22,898 bases of DNA from JAICWP01 sp035252015 (GTDB lineage: Bacteria; Acidobacteriota; Terriglobia; Terriglobales; Acidobacteriaceae), in the NCBI GenBank assembly GCA_035252015.1, contig DATFDP010000106.1:1-22898 (forward strand), given 5' to 3'. Of the stretch, positions 1-9,225 are shown piece after piece. The translations under genes and the position numbers were made by a program. The notes beneath the pieces are model-generated. The model worked only from the letters and a program-made list of their open reading frames with translations, was not told where the DNA came from and ran no database searches. Position 1 is the first letter of the stretch; every line of letters starts with the position of its first letter.

Positions 1-3000
1 CGTGCCGATTTGATCCTGCGTGTCCAGGAAGTGAAGCAGGAGGTTCGAGTCCTGGGTGAAAATGGCGTGGCCGTTCAGACCGAGAGTGCCGACCTGGGCC
101 GTGCCATCAACCCGCATCAAATGTCCGAACTTCCCTCATTGACCCGTAGCCCCTACGATTTTATGGCACTCATGCCGGGAGCAACCCTCTCGAATGACTT
201 ATTGGGAGTGGGCTTCGCCGTAAACGGCAGCCGTACCCAGAGCGCCAATTATCTGCTTGATGGCAGCGAGAACAATGACACGTTCATGTCAGCGCCGGCG
301 CAAGATGTCCCCCTGGACTCCATCCAGGAGTTCAATGTCCAAACCAACTACTACGACGCCGAGTACGGTCGCAACTCTGGATTCACTGCGAATATCGTCA
401 CCAAGACCGGCACGAACCAGTTTCACGGCTCGGTTTATGATTACGTCCGTAATTCGGCGTTAGCAGCCAACACCTATGACAACAATGCCCACGGCTTTCC
501 GCGTCCGGTTTTTAATAGGCATCAATTTGGAGGAACACTCGGCGGTCCCATACGTCAAAACAAGTTGTATTTCTTTGGTTCGGTGGAACCGATACGGGTC
601 CGGAGTAGCACCACTGAGCCCTTTTACGTACCTACTCAGGAGTTGCTACACATCAGCGCCCCCGGCACCCAGGCCATCTTTCAGGTTTACCCGCTGCCGA
701 AGAATTTGTCCCAGACAAATGTGAATACAAAAAAGGTGTGCCCGTTTGGCGCAACCTGCGATACCCAGACGGAGGCAGGATATGTGGATCTTCCTGCGTT
801 CGCGTTTACATCCCGTGTGGGGCCGCAAGATGCCGGCGCCGGTCCCCCGCAGAATACAATCTTGGCGACCGGTCGCGTTGATTGGGTCGTAAATCCCAAA
901 ATGCAGGCGTTTGCTCGATATGCCTTAGAAAACCAGGATGTATTTGCCAATGTCCTGCAGCCGTATTCGAGCGAACTGGACGTGCCCGGATCGGGGCGCA
1001 ATCAGAATGTTGCTCTCGGTCTCATCGGCGCCTGGTCCCCGCGACTGACCACTGAATCCCGAATCGTATACAACCGCGCGGTCGGAGTTTGGGAACGCTT
1101 CGGTGGTAATAATGCCAAAGTTATTCCCTTTCCCGTGTTCTATTTTCAGGCCGAACCAGCCGTGTTGCCATCTGGCAGTGGGACGTTCAACGGCCTGGGC
1201 GCTTTCTACCAGTTTTTCCAGACGGTTACCTGGCTTCGCGGGCATCACCTGGTGAAGTTCGGCGGCCAGTTTGTCCAGCTGCGAGACAACCATACTTATG
1301 GCATTGGACAAACCGGTGATGCCACGTTCTCGGACGTACAGGGATTTGTCGACGGCGTGCTACGCTTTTATGAAGTTGCTTTGAATCCCAAAGGGGAAGG
1401 GCCGCGTGATGTTGTGGCTCCGCCCTTTCAGCCGCCCAGCTTTACACGTCACTTCCGCTACAACGAGCCGGCGCTGTTTCTTGAGGATACGTGGAAGGTC
1501 ACACCTCGGCTAGCGCTCACACCTGGATTGCGCTGGGAGTATTTCGGCGTGTTGCACAGCCCGGGTTCCGAACACACGTTAGACTCGAATTTTTACCCGG
1601 GCGCAGGTAACAATTACCTCGAGCAGATCGCTGATGGTCGCTTTCTGCGCACGGTGGATGCTCCTGATGACCTGCGCGGCAGGTTCTATCTACCCGATTA
1701 CAAGAACTTCGCTCCCAGGCTGGGCCTTGCTTACGACCTTTTCGGCGACGGAAAGACGGTCATCCGGGCTGGCGGCGGTGTGTTCTACGACAGGAGAGTC
1801 GGTTGGGAGATGTTTCGAGTCTTCCTCAATCCGCCGAGCTATAGCCTCGCACGGCTGACAGATGTTCGAATGCGTCCCGAGTTGCTCGCCCATCCCGACT
1901 TGCTCGCCAATCCATACGCTTTCCTCGAGAGTCCCGTCAAGCTAAGTCAGATCGATTCCAAGCCTATCGCCACAAACCTACGCCCGGCCTATACCGGCTC
2001 ATGGAATCTGACCATCGAACGTCAAATTCGGAACAGCTTTGTGGCAGGAGCATCATATTTGGGCTCCAGCGGCAGTCGACTCTATTCCACATCCAACCTC
2101 AGTCGCACGGGCAGCGGAGGCCTGCTTAAACCCAGCTGTGTAGGGACACGCTTTGCAGCAGATAATGTTACGCGGCTTGGCCCGGACTACACGAACTGCC
2201 CGGGGCTCAATAAGGATGTCTCCACTCTCATCGTACGCGGAAACGGCAGCCATTCGAGCTACGAGGCGCTCCAACTACGCCTGGATAGCCGGCGCCTGAC
2301 GACCTTGGGAGCAGAGTTCGGGGTGAATTACACCTGGAGCCATTCGCTCGATAATAACAGCGTAAGTGCTCTCAGTGGATTTCTCGGGGCTACGACAGGT
2401 AATTATCTGGATGCATTTCAACCCAGCCTTGATCGCGGGCCCTCCGACTTCGATGTTCGGCATCGCTTTGCAGCGAACTGGATCTGGGAAATTCCATTCG
2501 GCAGGAACTCACAAAATTGGAAGAGGCGCTATTTGCTCGGCGGCTGGGAAATCAGCGGGATCATAGGATACCAAACCGGCCAGCCACTCGACATTGTTGA
2601 CTCTGGAGTGCCCGACCTGAGTGACGGTACGAGAACGCGCCCTCGGCTCACGGGAAGCCCGCCTCGCAGTGGTTCCTTAATTCCCGATCCGGTTTCCCCG
2701 AACCGGTTTCTCTATCTCCCCATCAACCCGGTCTATGATCCGGACGGCAGCTGTATACCCAACACTGTACCGTTCGCATGCGAGATTTCCGTGAACGGAC
2801 CCTTTGCGGGCACCCTACCCCGTAATTTTTTTCGCCAGCCTGGGACTTATTATCAGAACACGGCTGTGCTCAAGAACATTTCTTTTCCGAGGGAAGGTGT
2901 GAAGCTGCAGTTCCGCGCTGAATTCTACAATCTGTTCAATCACCCCAATCTCTACGTAAGTTCTGGGACCAATGACGTAAATGCATCCACATTTCATTTC

Positions 3001-3084
3001 AGGGACGCGAATACGATTCCGGGAGTCACGGCCTCTTTCAGGGACAGCAGGCAGATTGTCGTAGCGCTGAAGCTTATTTTTTAG
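1..3084 (+). CDS. Oar-like TonB-dependent outer-membrane receptor, 5'-truncated by window edge
   Basis: The frame is open from base 1 and ends at a TAG (3082-3084), so the N-terminus is missing. Members of this family usually begin with a signal peptide and a carboxypeptidase-regulatory-like (CarboxypepD_reg) domain, neither of which is visible here. The visible part opens with the end of a linker, then a plug domain. Its plug motifs include VNGSRTQSANYLLDG, QEFNVQTNYYDAEYGRNSG and IVTKTGTNQFHGSVYDYVRN. A long beta-barrel follows, with strand-like segments such as HHLVKFGGQF, FLEDTWKVTPRLALTPGLRWEY and FNHPNLY. The last residue is Phe, as is usual for outer-membrane barrels. The family imports or binds large substrates at the outer membrane using TonB/ExbBD energy, and Acidobacteria encode many copies. 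The substrate cannot be read from the sequence. The 1024-residue count from the TTG at base 10 is only a lower bound. Confidence 0.93.
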   Translation, partial: RADLILRVQEVKQEVRVLGENGVAVQTESADLGRAINPHQMSELPSLTRSPYDFMALMPGATLSNDLLGVGFAVNGSRTQSANYLLDGSENNDTFMSAPAQDVPLDSIQEFNVQTNYYDAEYGRNSGFTANIVTKTGTNQFHGSVYDYVRNSALAANTYDNNAHGFPRPVFNRHQFGGTLGGPIRQNKLYFFGSVEPIRVRSSTTEPFYVPTQELLHISAPGTQAIFQVYPLPKNLSQTNVNTKKVCPFGATCDTQTEAGYVDLPAFAFTSRVGPQDAGAGPPQNTILATGRVDWVVNPKMQAFARYALENQDVFANVLQPYSSELDVPGSGRNQNVALGLIGAWSPRLTTESRIVYNRAVGVWERFGGNNAKVIPFPVFYFQAEPAVLPSGSGTFNGLGAFYQFFQTVTWLRGHHLVKFGGQFVQLRDNHTYGIGQTGDATFSDVQGFVDGVLRFYEVALNPKGEGPRDVVAPPFQPPSFTRHFRYNEPALFLEDTWKVTPRLALTPGLRWEYFGVLHSPGSEHTLDSNFYPGAGNNYLEQIADGRFLRTVDAPDDLRGRFYLPDYKNFAPRLGLAYDLFGDGKTVIRAGGGVFYDRRVGWEMFRVFLNPPSYSLARLTDVRMRPELLAHPDLLANPYAFLESPVKLSQIDSKPIATNLRPAYTGSWNLTIERQIRNSFVAGASYLGSSGSRLYSTSNLSRTGSGGLLKPSCVGTRFAADNVTRLGPDYTNCPGLNKDVSTLIVRGNGSHSSYEALQLRLDSRRLTTLGAEFGVNYTWSHSLDNNSVSALSGFLGATTGNYLDAFQPSLDRGPSDFDVRHRFAANWIWEIPFGRNSQNWKRRYLLGGWEISGIIGYQTGQPLDIVDSGVPDLSDGTRTRPRLTGSPPRSGSLIPDPVSPNRFLYLPINPVYDPDGSCIPNTVPFACEISVNGPFAGTLPRNFFRQPGTYYQNTAVLKNISFPREGVKLQFRAEFYNLFNHPNLYVSSGTNDVNASTFHFRDANTIPGVTASFRDSRQIVVALKLIF

Positions 3085-3105
3085 TGTTAGTACCTCATTA
3101 ACCAT

Positions 3106-3369
3106 ATGAACAATAGAATCATTTTGCCTGTCGGTTTTTCGAGCACACTTGCTCTTCCGCTAGCTCTTCCAATATGTTCCGCCCAGGTAAGCGGGAATAT
3201 CACGGCGTGCTTCGCGTCGATCATGGTGACCGGCCAAAGGACCGTGTGCTCATCAATTTGCAGCACAGCGCGAATTCGAGAGATGCAGGCTTCGAGTGAG
3301 ACTTCCAATTATTTATATAGGCATTTGCCGGTAATTAAGGCGGCGCTCAAAGGATTAGCTCAGCGATGA
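3106..3369 (+). other. doubtful small reading frame with signal-peptide-like start, after the receptor
   Basis: An 87-codon frame starts with ATG 21 bases after the receptor stop. Residues 1-27 resemble a signal peptide (MNNRIILPVGFSSTLALPLA, then LPICSAQ). The rest has no recognisable domain and ordinary Cys/Ser-rich noise-like composition. Shifting one frame after the putative cleavage site gives a more protein-like stretch (YHGVLRVDHGDRPKDRVLIN) that stops at a TGA near 3298-3300, so this could be a decayed gene. No ribosome binding site is visible. I would not count it as a gene without homologues. Confidence 0.18.
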
Positions 3370-3384
3370 AATCCACAACGGTTA

Positions 3385-3402
3385 CCGGAGGCTCACCTCC
3401 GG
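3385..3402 (-). terminator. hairpin downstream of the small membrane protein
   Basis: CCGGAGG and CCTCCGG form a perfect 7-bp stem with a CTCA loop, starting about 20 bases past the stop codon of the minus-strand gene at 3423-3623. No U-run follows on the minus strand, so it is a weak intrinsic-terminator candidate or simply a transcript-end hairpin. Confidence 0.35.
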
Positions 3403-3422
3403 AGCCATCAATGTTCCGCATA

Positions 3423-3623
3423 CTATATCGGTGATTCTCTCCGTTTCCGTTTACGCCTCTCTCTCGCCAGATGAAAAACGATAGCTGCGACCACACAGCA
3501 GAACCCGGCCAGAACGATGAGCATTGATCCAGAGCCGCCGCCAAAGCCAAGCGATTGTAGAAACCGCATGGCCCCGCCAGCAACGAGAATCACACCGATT
3601 ATCAGAAGCCACTTGGGTTTCAT
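3423..3623 (-). CDS. small two-helix inner-membrane protein, function unknown
   Basis: A 66-residue protein starts at ATG (3621-3623), the only start before an upstream in-frame stop. Two hydrophobic segments are clear: residues 4-20 (KWLLIIGVILVAGGAM) and about 33-53 (SMLIVLAGFCCVVAAIVFHLA). A Gly-rich turn (GFGGGSGS) separates them. The tail is strongly basic (RERRKRKRRE), which by the positive-inside rule would place both ends in the cytoplasm. I see no catalytic motif and recognise no family. No good Shine-Dalgarno sequence precedes the start. The sharp hydrophobic/basic pattern makes it more credible as a gene than its surroundings. Confidence 0.5.
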   Translation of the reverse strand: MKPKWLLIIGVILVAGGAMRFLQSLGFGGGSGSMLIVLAGFCCVVAAIVFHLARERRKRKRRESPI

Positions 3624-3890
3624 CGCAGTTGATGCACTATTCAGCTATGCTCTTCTCGCGTCGGATTCATAAATGGGTACCCAATAACTTCCAAGAATCT
3701 TGCCAACTGCTTGTTGTAACGCAAAGGTGTACCACAGTCAGGCCTGAGTCGAGCAGATTAAGTAGATCACGCCGTGTGAGGCCGAGCTGCTCCGCCGCGA
3801 CAGCCATGTTCCACACCCGCTCCTTTGAGCGACTCTCGCCTTGGGGATTGTCACTCGTTGGGCTGAGGTCGAGCAGGTCGGTTTGAATGG
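3624..3890. other. gene-poor stretch with a weak minus-strand frame (3667-3807)
   Basis: On the minus strand an open stretch runs to a TGA at 3667-3669 and reads through AAEQLGLTRRDLLNLLDSG, which looks helix-rich and protein-like. From the ATG at 3805-3807 it would make 46 residues. The open frame extends upstream to about 3900 without a normal start codon and overlaps the end of the next minus-strand frame. It may be a fragment of a lost gene. Nothing else is supported here. Confidence 0.2.
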
Positions 3891-4211
3891 TTAGGCATCC
3901 TGTCGCATCTCCTCAAAGACTGTCGTTGGCTGAGTGCTCGCGCGCACGGGGATGGCATCGCGATAACGACGTACGATTCTGGCAATGCCAAGATTAAGTG
4001 CCCATACCATCAAATTGCCTTTTGTGACCGGCGGCCGATTGGTTAGTAATCTGCAGGCAACCTTGCGAGTCGAATAAAACTCGTGCCAAGCGTCCGTAAC
4101 TGCGCCGTTCAACTCCTCAGCACTTAACTGCTTCCGTCGCGCCAACTTGAACATCTGGGGAACCCGGAAGATGTTGTAGGGATTATTGGGTGCTATGAGT
4201 GCTATCTTCAT
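3891..4211 (-). pseudogene. 106-codon remnant resembling the C-terminal part of a radical-SAM/B12-type protein
   Basis: Starting from ATG 4209-4211 the frame gives 106 residues ending at TAA (3891-3893). The segment around residues 20-55 (MFKLARRKQLSAEELNGAV, then AWHEFYSTRKVACRLL) resembles the tail of B12-binding radical-SAM enzymes, where a helical '[ST]xEEL...a[WY]..FYS...i..R[LF]' block follows the barrel. The catalytic CxxxCxxC cluster and the B12 domain are absent, and no neighbouring frame supplies them. It therefore looks like the stranded 3' end of a lost gene. The assignment is from remembered family pattern only. A small intact protein of unknown function is the alternative. The 206 bases to 4417 hold no convincing gene. 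Confidence 0.3.
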
Positions 4212-4417
4212 CTCGCAGGTTGGATTCGAGGAATATCAGTTTCGTTGTCACAGAAAACGATGCCAGAACGAAGCGTTGGAGCGATTGCGGCCCTGACTGC
4301 GCTTCCAGCCGCAAAGAGATTCGGTCGCGGGCAACAATGACCGGTTTACAGATCCCGTGGTTTCTCGGGATTCTGTGGGTCGATAATATCTTCAGTCCAA
4401 ACAAACTGGCCTCCCCT

Positions 4418-6208
4418 TTAGTGCGGTCTCGCCAATAGCCCATATACGCAGACGGCATTGTGTTGGACAGCGATGATGCGACCTTTGGCTGGCACGGGCA
4501 CTGCGAAACCCTCGCCCGTATCCATGCCGTCGCGCTCGTGGCTCAGATCGCTGTTCCACAGTTCCTTCGCGACACTCGTGGCATCGTAGGCGTGCAGCAG
4601 CGCGTGGCCATCGGCGTTTTTCTCATAGGCCCACAGCACGGCTCCTGATTGCCCATTGCTGGTTACAATTACATTCCCGCCACGCAGACCATAGCTGGTG
4701 GGTGACTGGGCCTCCGGCACGGTGAGCAGTTTTTGCCCTGAAAACCTGAATTGACGCAGGGGAGCGTTCGAGGCTGCCAGATACAATCTTCCATTCCAGT
4801 ACGCGGGATTACCGTACAGACGTTGCCAGTCGGGTCCTTCGGCAAAAGCCGATCCGATTCCCGGTGAACACTCTTGGCTGCCGATCATGAATTGTTGCGG
4901 AATTTGCACATCGCCACTGGGGCTGTACTTTCCAAGCCTGTCGAGAGCCAGCAGGTACAATCGTCCCTCCTTGCTCACCGCTATCCCGCTCTTCTGTCCT
5001 GGGGTGGCATCGGGCGGCAAGATTACCAAGCCCCCAGAACCGATCTCCAAGTCGGCCTGATCGACGCATGCCTGGTTAGCGGGCGTGAACCAGTCCAACA
5101 CATGGAATCTCTTGCCTGCCAATTTGAGTCTTAGGACCGAGTCGCCGTAGTTGGTGCCGCCTTGATCGGCATTGAAGCTTCCATCTGCGCCGATCACATA
5201 AATATCGCCGTCGCTGTCAAGCGTGGGTGGCGCTCCTCCTTGCCAAATTGCAGCGCCTCCGCCATGGTCGGCGGGCCCATCCGCGTTATCAATTGCTTGG
5301 TATTGATTGGCGGTGTTCAACACGGCGACCTGCGTCAATTTCGACTTGTCATAAGCCATGAACCAGCCGTGATAGACGCCCCAGTCAGAAAAGGCGCCCC
5401 AGGCCAGCAGCACGTTACTCCCGGCGAGCACCAGCCCGGCGCGCTGATTCTGCATGGCGGGATCGAATGCGATCTGCCCATTTTGACTACCCTGGCCGTC
5501 GCCGGTATAGGTGGCCTGAATTTGAACCGATCCGGGACCGAAATCCTTACCATTGCTCACGTCAATCGCACGCAGATACTGTTCCACAGCGCCGTTGCTT
5601 TGCTGCGTGGTCACAAAGTACATGGCTCCTGTATCGGAATCAATCACCGGCGTACCTGTTATGCCCACTTCTCCACCTAGCGTTGTGCGCCCTCCGAAGT
5701 TGTCGGGAGCGGGTGTAATCCCATTGATGGCGAAGTGCCGCTCCCAAAGCGGAGCTTTGCTGGCGCCGCTCGCGTCAAAGGCATAAACCGAGTCGTGTTC
5801 GGTGGCAACGATCACCACATCATGAACGCTACCCGAGACTTGCAGGCCGGAAACAAACAGCGGCTGCGCAATGACGCTGCCATCCACTTTGAAATCGGCG
5901 ATTCGCCCGAATTGCTCAGGGTTAACGTTTTGTGGGTTGAGGACAGTCTCGTGCGAAAATAGACCGGCCCCGGAAACGTCCCCTTTCCACATGAGCACGC
6001 CAGTAAGGTGCAACCTTGCGGGACTTACAGAATCGGGCTGGGAATCGCCAGAATTGTTCGTGCGCGGGCTCTTGGTGCCACAACCTTCCACCAGACACAT
6101 CAGGCATAAGGCCAAGCTCACTGAGCTGACAACCGCCCTGATCCGGGTATTCACACGCGCCGTATTCACTTGCAGAGGAGATTCTGCCCAAAGGTGCGCG
6201 GGTTGCAC
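4418..6208 (-). CDS. secreted PQQ-like beta-propeller (quinoprotein-type) protein
   Basis: The 596-residue frame from GTG 6206-6208 carries a hydrophobic export segment (about residues 26-42, VVSSVSLALCLMCLVEG) followed by Cys43. This resembles a lipoprotein signal, but Glu at -2 is atypical, so lipidation is uncertain. Further GTG codons at residues 14 and 20 could be the true start, and none has a strong Shine-Dalgarno sequence. The mature part is made of repeated propeller blades with PQQ-like wording: VIAQPLFVSG, VVIVATEHDSVYAFDAS, GITGTPVIDSDTGAMYFVT, RLYLLALDRLGKYSP and GRLYLAAS. This suggests an outer-membrane-anchored or periplasmic beta-propeller. I see no dehydrogenase signature that would prove PQQ binding, so an enzymatic role is not supported. 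It stands alone, with no same-strand partner closer than 380 bases. Confidence 0.75.
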   Translation of the reverse strand: MQPAHLWAESPLQVNTARVNTRIRAVVSSVSLALCLMCLVEGCGTKSPRTNNSGDSQPDSVSPARLHLTGVLMWKGDVSGAGLFSHETVLNPQNVNPEQFGRIADFKVDGSVIAQPLFVSGLQVSGSVHDVVIVATEHDSVYAFDASGASKAPLWERHFAINGITPAPDNFGGRTTLGGEVGITGTPVIDSDTGAMYFVTTQQSNGAVEQYLRAIDVSNGKDFGPGSVQIQATYTGDGQGSQNGQIAFDPAMQNQRAGLVLAGSNVLLAWGAFSDWGVYHGWFMAYDKSKLTQVAVLNTANQYQAIDNADGPADHGGGAAIWQGGAPPTLDSDGDIYVIGADGSFNADQGGTNYGDSVLRLKLAGKRFHVLDWFTPANQACVDQADLEIGSGGLVILPPDATPGQKSGIAVSKEGRLYLLALDRLGKYSPSGDVQIPQQFMIGSQECSPGIGSAFAEGPDWQRLYGNPAYWNGRLYLAASNAPLRQFRFSGQKLLTVPEAQSPTSYGLRGGNVIVTSNGQSGAVLWAYEKNADGHALLHAYDATSVAKELWNSDLSHERDGMDTGEGFAVPVPAKGRIIAVQHNAVCVYGLLARPH

Positions 6209-6597
6209 TGCAAATTAGCGTCTACACGTCCTGAAGTATTCGGAAGCCAGCGGAGGAGCATTGCCGCGGTATGGACGTCCCGCTTCATCGGCTATCAGCA
6301 GTCCGATCCAGGAAATCGTGATCGGCGCTCGCGCAGTCGCAAGTAGGCTTGCTCGCCCGGCGGATAATTTCAAAGAACCACTTCGAGGGAGACCTAAGTG
6401 GAGGACTTTGTAGGCTCCGGTATGTACACGATTTTAGTGGAGAGTCTAGAGCATGGCGCGGGGCAGGAGGATAGCGCACCGCCGGCCTACGCCGGATTTC
6501 TTTACATTATTGATTCGCATGGTTCACAACTCCACCCGCCCTAATCAATTAGAGCTTGCGCCACAACATTCAAGTCTCTGAAACACAACAGATAAAG
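6209..6597. other. intergenic region, no gene seen
   Basis: This 389-base stretch lies between two minus-strand genes. It has a short inverted repeat (CCACTT...AAGTGG near 6379-6402) and a CCGGC-CTAC-GCCGG hairpin followed by ATTTCTTT around 6483-6505. No plus-strand gene ends here for that hairpin to terminate. I see no coding frame with protein-like content. Confidence 0.4.
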
Positions 6598-7272
6598 TTA
6601 TTTTTCGGAGCTGATTTGGCGCACACCATCAAAGTGCCGCAGAGTGTCAATTAGAGGTGCCAGATTTTTAATGCTGCCCACACCAAATACAAGTTCCAGA
6701 CGATCCAGATCTCCCTCCTGACCAGGCGAAATGACGATTTGATCCACTGAGTAGCCCTCCTGTTCCATGGCCGCCTCGATCTTTGATAACGAGGTTGCAC
6801 CCGGATCAAACAGCAGGCTCAAGGAGCGGCTACGCCGGGCACGAAACCAACGGGTCTCAATGGGTTTCAGACCCGCTAAAACGCCTAGTGTCAGGGCGGT
6901 GGTGCTCCCCGCCAATACATACATTCCTCCGCCGACGGCCGCTCCGATGGCAGCTACGGCCCAGATGCTTGCGGCTGTCGTCAGACCTCTGACCATTTCA
7001 CGTTGGAAGATAATCGTGCCAGCACCCAGAAAACCAATACCGGTAACGATCTGGGCCGCAACACGCGAGGGGTCAAGCACCACGGCCGGGGCGCCGAGGA
7101 TGTCTTTGAACCCGAAAGCCGAAATAACCATGAACGCAGCGGCTCCAAGCCCTACCATGGCGTGCGTCCGCAGCCCCGCAGCACGCTCCGAACGCTCGCG
7201 TTCCATGCCGACTGCTCCGCCCAAGACCGTTGCCACCAAGACCCGCACGAGCACCTCAGGAATCGTAATCAC
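6598..7272 (-). CDS. MgtC/SapB family inner-membrane protein
   Basis: The 224-residue protein starts at GTG 7270-7272, backed by GGAGG five bases upstream. The N-terminal half is the MgtC/SapB membrane domain. A first helix (residues 6-22) leads into the conserved GGAVGMERERSERAAGLRTH loop, then helices at about 37-53, 72-88, 100-116 and 118-134. The family motif IGFLGAGTIIF at 79-89 is present. The C-terminal 80 residues form a soluble ACT-like regulatory part (ATSLSKIEAAMEQEGYSV, then LVFGVG). MgtC proteins act at the inner membrane in growth at low Mg2+ and in modulating ATP synthase in pathogens. Environmental homologues are less defined. It is monocistronic, and its upstream region is shared with the divergent phosphatase gene. 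Confidence 0.9.
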   Translation of the reverse strand: MITIPEVLVRVLVATVLGGAVGMERERSERAAGLRTHAMVGLGAAAFMVISAFGFKDILGAPAVVLDPSRVAAQIVTGIGFLGAGTIIFQREMVRGLTTAASIWAVAAIGAAVGGGMYVLAGSTTALTLGVLAGLKPIETRWFRARRSRSLSLLFDPGATSLSKIEAAMEQEGYSVDQIVISPGQEGDLDRLELVFGVGSIKNLAPLIDTLRHFDGVRQISSEK

Positions 7273-7599
7273 ATTTTCCTCCAGTGGGCAGTTCTGCCAT
7301 ACAATTCAGTGTATTCCCGTGGAGTTCTTGGACCGAGCGATAGCGGATTGCCCTGGTACAAGGGTGCAGGGCTTGGTTGTTGCCTATGTAACGCAACGAC
7401 GGTTCAAGAAAGGCTTAGCACCTTCACTCGGGACTGCTCTGACCTTCTGGCCAGGAACAGTGAAATGTCCCAGTGCCACGGCATAGGTCGGGCGGGCTGA
7501 TGAGGTTTCCCAATGAGCGATGTAACCAGATCTCAGTAGCATTGCTCCTGCAGGTGGGCGTCAGAATTGTGGGAGTCACTCGGAAAGGAGATACGTCGG
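7273..7599. other. divergent intergenic region between mgtC-like and phosphatase genes
   Basis: The 327 bases separate two divergent genes and so must hold both promoters. The two ribosome binding sites are clear: GGAGG in front of the minus-strand GTG, and AAAGGAG at 7584-7590 in front of the plus-strand GTG. I could not assign a convincing -35/-10 pair or Pho-box-like repeat, and see no gene. Confidence 0.4.
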
Positions 7600-9225
7600 G
7601 TGAGGAGATACATTTGTTGCTTCACGGCGGTGCTTGTTCTCATCTACGCCTGGGCTGCATGGGCACAAACACAACCTCGGCAGCAGCCAAAATTAGTGCT
7701 GTTGGTGGTTATTGATCAATTCCGTTACGATTACCTCACTCGTTTCCGAGACCAATACAGCGGCGGGTTCGACAAGCTCCTGACCAGCGGCGCTGTTTTC
7801 GAGAATGCCAATCTCGATCATTATCCGACGGTAACCGCGATAGGACACGCAACCACCCTGAGTGGTGCCACCCCCGCGCTCAGCGGAATTATCGGCAATG
7901 ACTGGTATGACCGGGAGGAACAGAAACGGGTCCTCAGCACCTCCGATGATACGGTCAAGCTTATTGGCGAGACCGGAAGCGGAGCTTCCCCGCGCCGCCT
8001 CCTCGTGAGCACGATTGGGGATCAATTGAAGATCGCGCACCCGGGAACCTCTCACGTCATGGGCATTTCGCTAAAGGACCGTTCGGCGATTCTGCCCGCC
8101 GGGCACATGGCGGATGGGGCTTTCTGGTATGACACAAAGAATGGAACATTTATCAGCAGTACGTATTATTTTGCTGAGCTGCCAGAATGGGTGAAGTCGT
8201 TTAACTCACGCCATCCATCAGATAATTTTGCCGGAGCGGAATGGGCCATCGCTGGACCACCCATGAAGAGCAACCATTTGCCTAGCGCTGCTGGACCAGG
8301 CCTCTACAATGCAATCTTTGATTCGCCTTTCGGCAACGAGCTACTCGAGAGTCTCGCTGAGGCTGCCATTGCCGGCGAAAGGCTGGGCGAACACGATTCC
8401 ACCGACCTTCTTTCTGTCAGCTTTTCTTCCAACGACGCGGTTGGACACGCCTTCGGCCCCGATTCGGCGGAAGTACACGACATCTCGATCAGAACCGACC
8501 AAGTCCTTGGAAAACTGTTCTCCTATCTGGACCGGCGGATTGGGATGCGGAATGTACTCGTGATCCTGACCGCTGACCATGGCGTTGCGCCAGTGCCCGA
8601 GGATTTGGCCAAATGGAAAATGCCAGGAGGGCGTATGAGTTCAGCTGACCTTTTTGATCCGATCAAATCGGCTCTGGAAGCGAAATTCGGAAAGGGCCCG
8701 TGGATTCTTTACACAGCGGGCACATCTCCCTATTTAAACCTGGACCTCATTCGCGCCAAAGGGCTTGACGCAGCCGAAGTCAGACGGGTTGCCGCGAAGG
8801 CAGCGGCAGCGGTTCCCCACGTCGCGCATGTCTACACGCGAGACGAATTGGAAAGCGGTGAGGTGCAGCATGATCCGATTAGCAACAAAGTAGCTCGTAG
8901 CTTTAACTCCGAGCGCTCAGGCGATCTGGAGATTCTGCTGGAGCCGTACTGGATTAGGGGTGCTGAAGGAACGACCCACGGTACTCCCTACGCCTACGAT
9001 ACGCACATACCACTTATTTTTATGGGCCCGGGAATCAAACCCGGAAACTACCCTGAGAATGTGACGCTGAACGACTTAGCGCCTACACTCGCCACAACCC
9101 TTCAGATTCAGACGCCGAGCGGTTCGGTCGGAAGAGTACTTGGCGAGATCATACGAGCTTCTGGTGGGCAGGGGTTAGCTCAGGCAAAAAATCCCAATTG
9201 CACGCGCCCTGGTGCCAGTCGCTAA
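7600..9225 (+). CDS. secreted PafA-like alkaline phosphatase / phosphodiesterase
   Basis: I place the start at GTG 7600, which follows AAAGGAG by nine bases and gives a standard signal peptide (VRRYICCFTAVLVLIYAWAA, cleavage after AWA-Q). An in-frame TTG at 7567 lacks a site and would spoil the signal. The mature protein, 541 residues in total, is an alkaline-phosphatase-superfamily enzyme with two metal sites. Metal ligands and nucleophile are visible: Asp39 in VVIDQFRYDYL, the nucleophile Thr79 in PTVTAIGHAT, the NDAVGHAFGPDS box (Asp and His), LTADHG (Asp-His), and GTTHGTPYAYD (final His). A Thr nucleophile in TAxGH and the length near 545 match PafA (Flavobacterium/Elizabethkingia type), a calcium/zinc phosphate-monoester hydrolase of the periplasm. 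Release of phosphate from organic phosphate is the likely role. Nucleotide pyrophosphatase activity is an alternative. Confidence 0.88.
   Translation: MRRYICCFTAVLVLIYAWAAWAQTQPRQQPKLVLLVVIDQFRYDYLTRFRDQYSGGFDKLLTSGAVFENANLDHYPTVTAIGHATTLSGATPALSGIIGNDWYDREEQKRVLSTSDDTVKLIGETGSGASPRRLLVSTIGDQLKIAHPGTSHVMGISLKDRSAILPAGHMADGAFWYDTKNGTFISSTYYFAELPEWVKSFNSRHPSDNFAGAEWAIAGPPMKSNHLPSAAGPGLYNAIFDSPFGNELLESLAEAAIAGERLGEHDSTDLLSVSFSSNDAVGHAFGPDSAEVHDISIRTDQVLGKLFSYLDRRIGMRNVLVILTADHGVAPVPEDLAKWKMPGGRMSSADLFDPIKSALEAKFGKGPWILYTAGTSPYLNLDLIRAKGLDAAEVRRVAAKAAAAVPHVAHVYTRDELESGEVQHDPISNKVARSFNSERSGDLEILLEPYWIRGAEGTTHGTPYAYDTHIPLIFMGPGIKPGNYPENVTLNDLAPTLATTLQIQTPSGSVGRVLGEIIRASGGQGLAQAKNPNCTRPGASR

Noticed and set aside
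4183..4458. Minus-strand frame of 91 codons overlapping the 3' end of the beta-propeller gene
   Set aside because: No protein-like pattern, and it overlaps the end of a certain gene and the start of another frame.
6285..6479. Minus-strand 64-codon frame in the intergenic region
   Set aside because: Pro/Ser/Arg-rich, no ribosome site, no domain.
6767..7486. Plus-strand frame of 239 codons opposite the MgtC-like gene
   Set aside because: Pro/Ala/Thr-rich translation with no structure; the minus-strand gene has a good ribosome site and family motifs.
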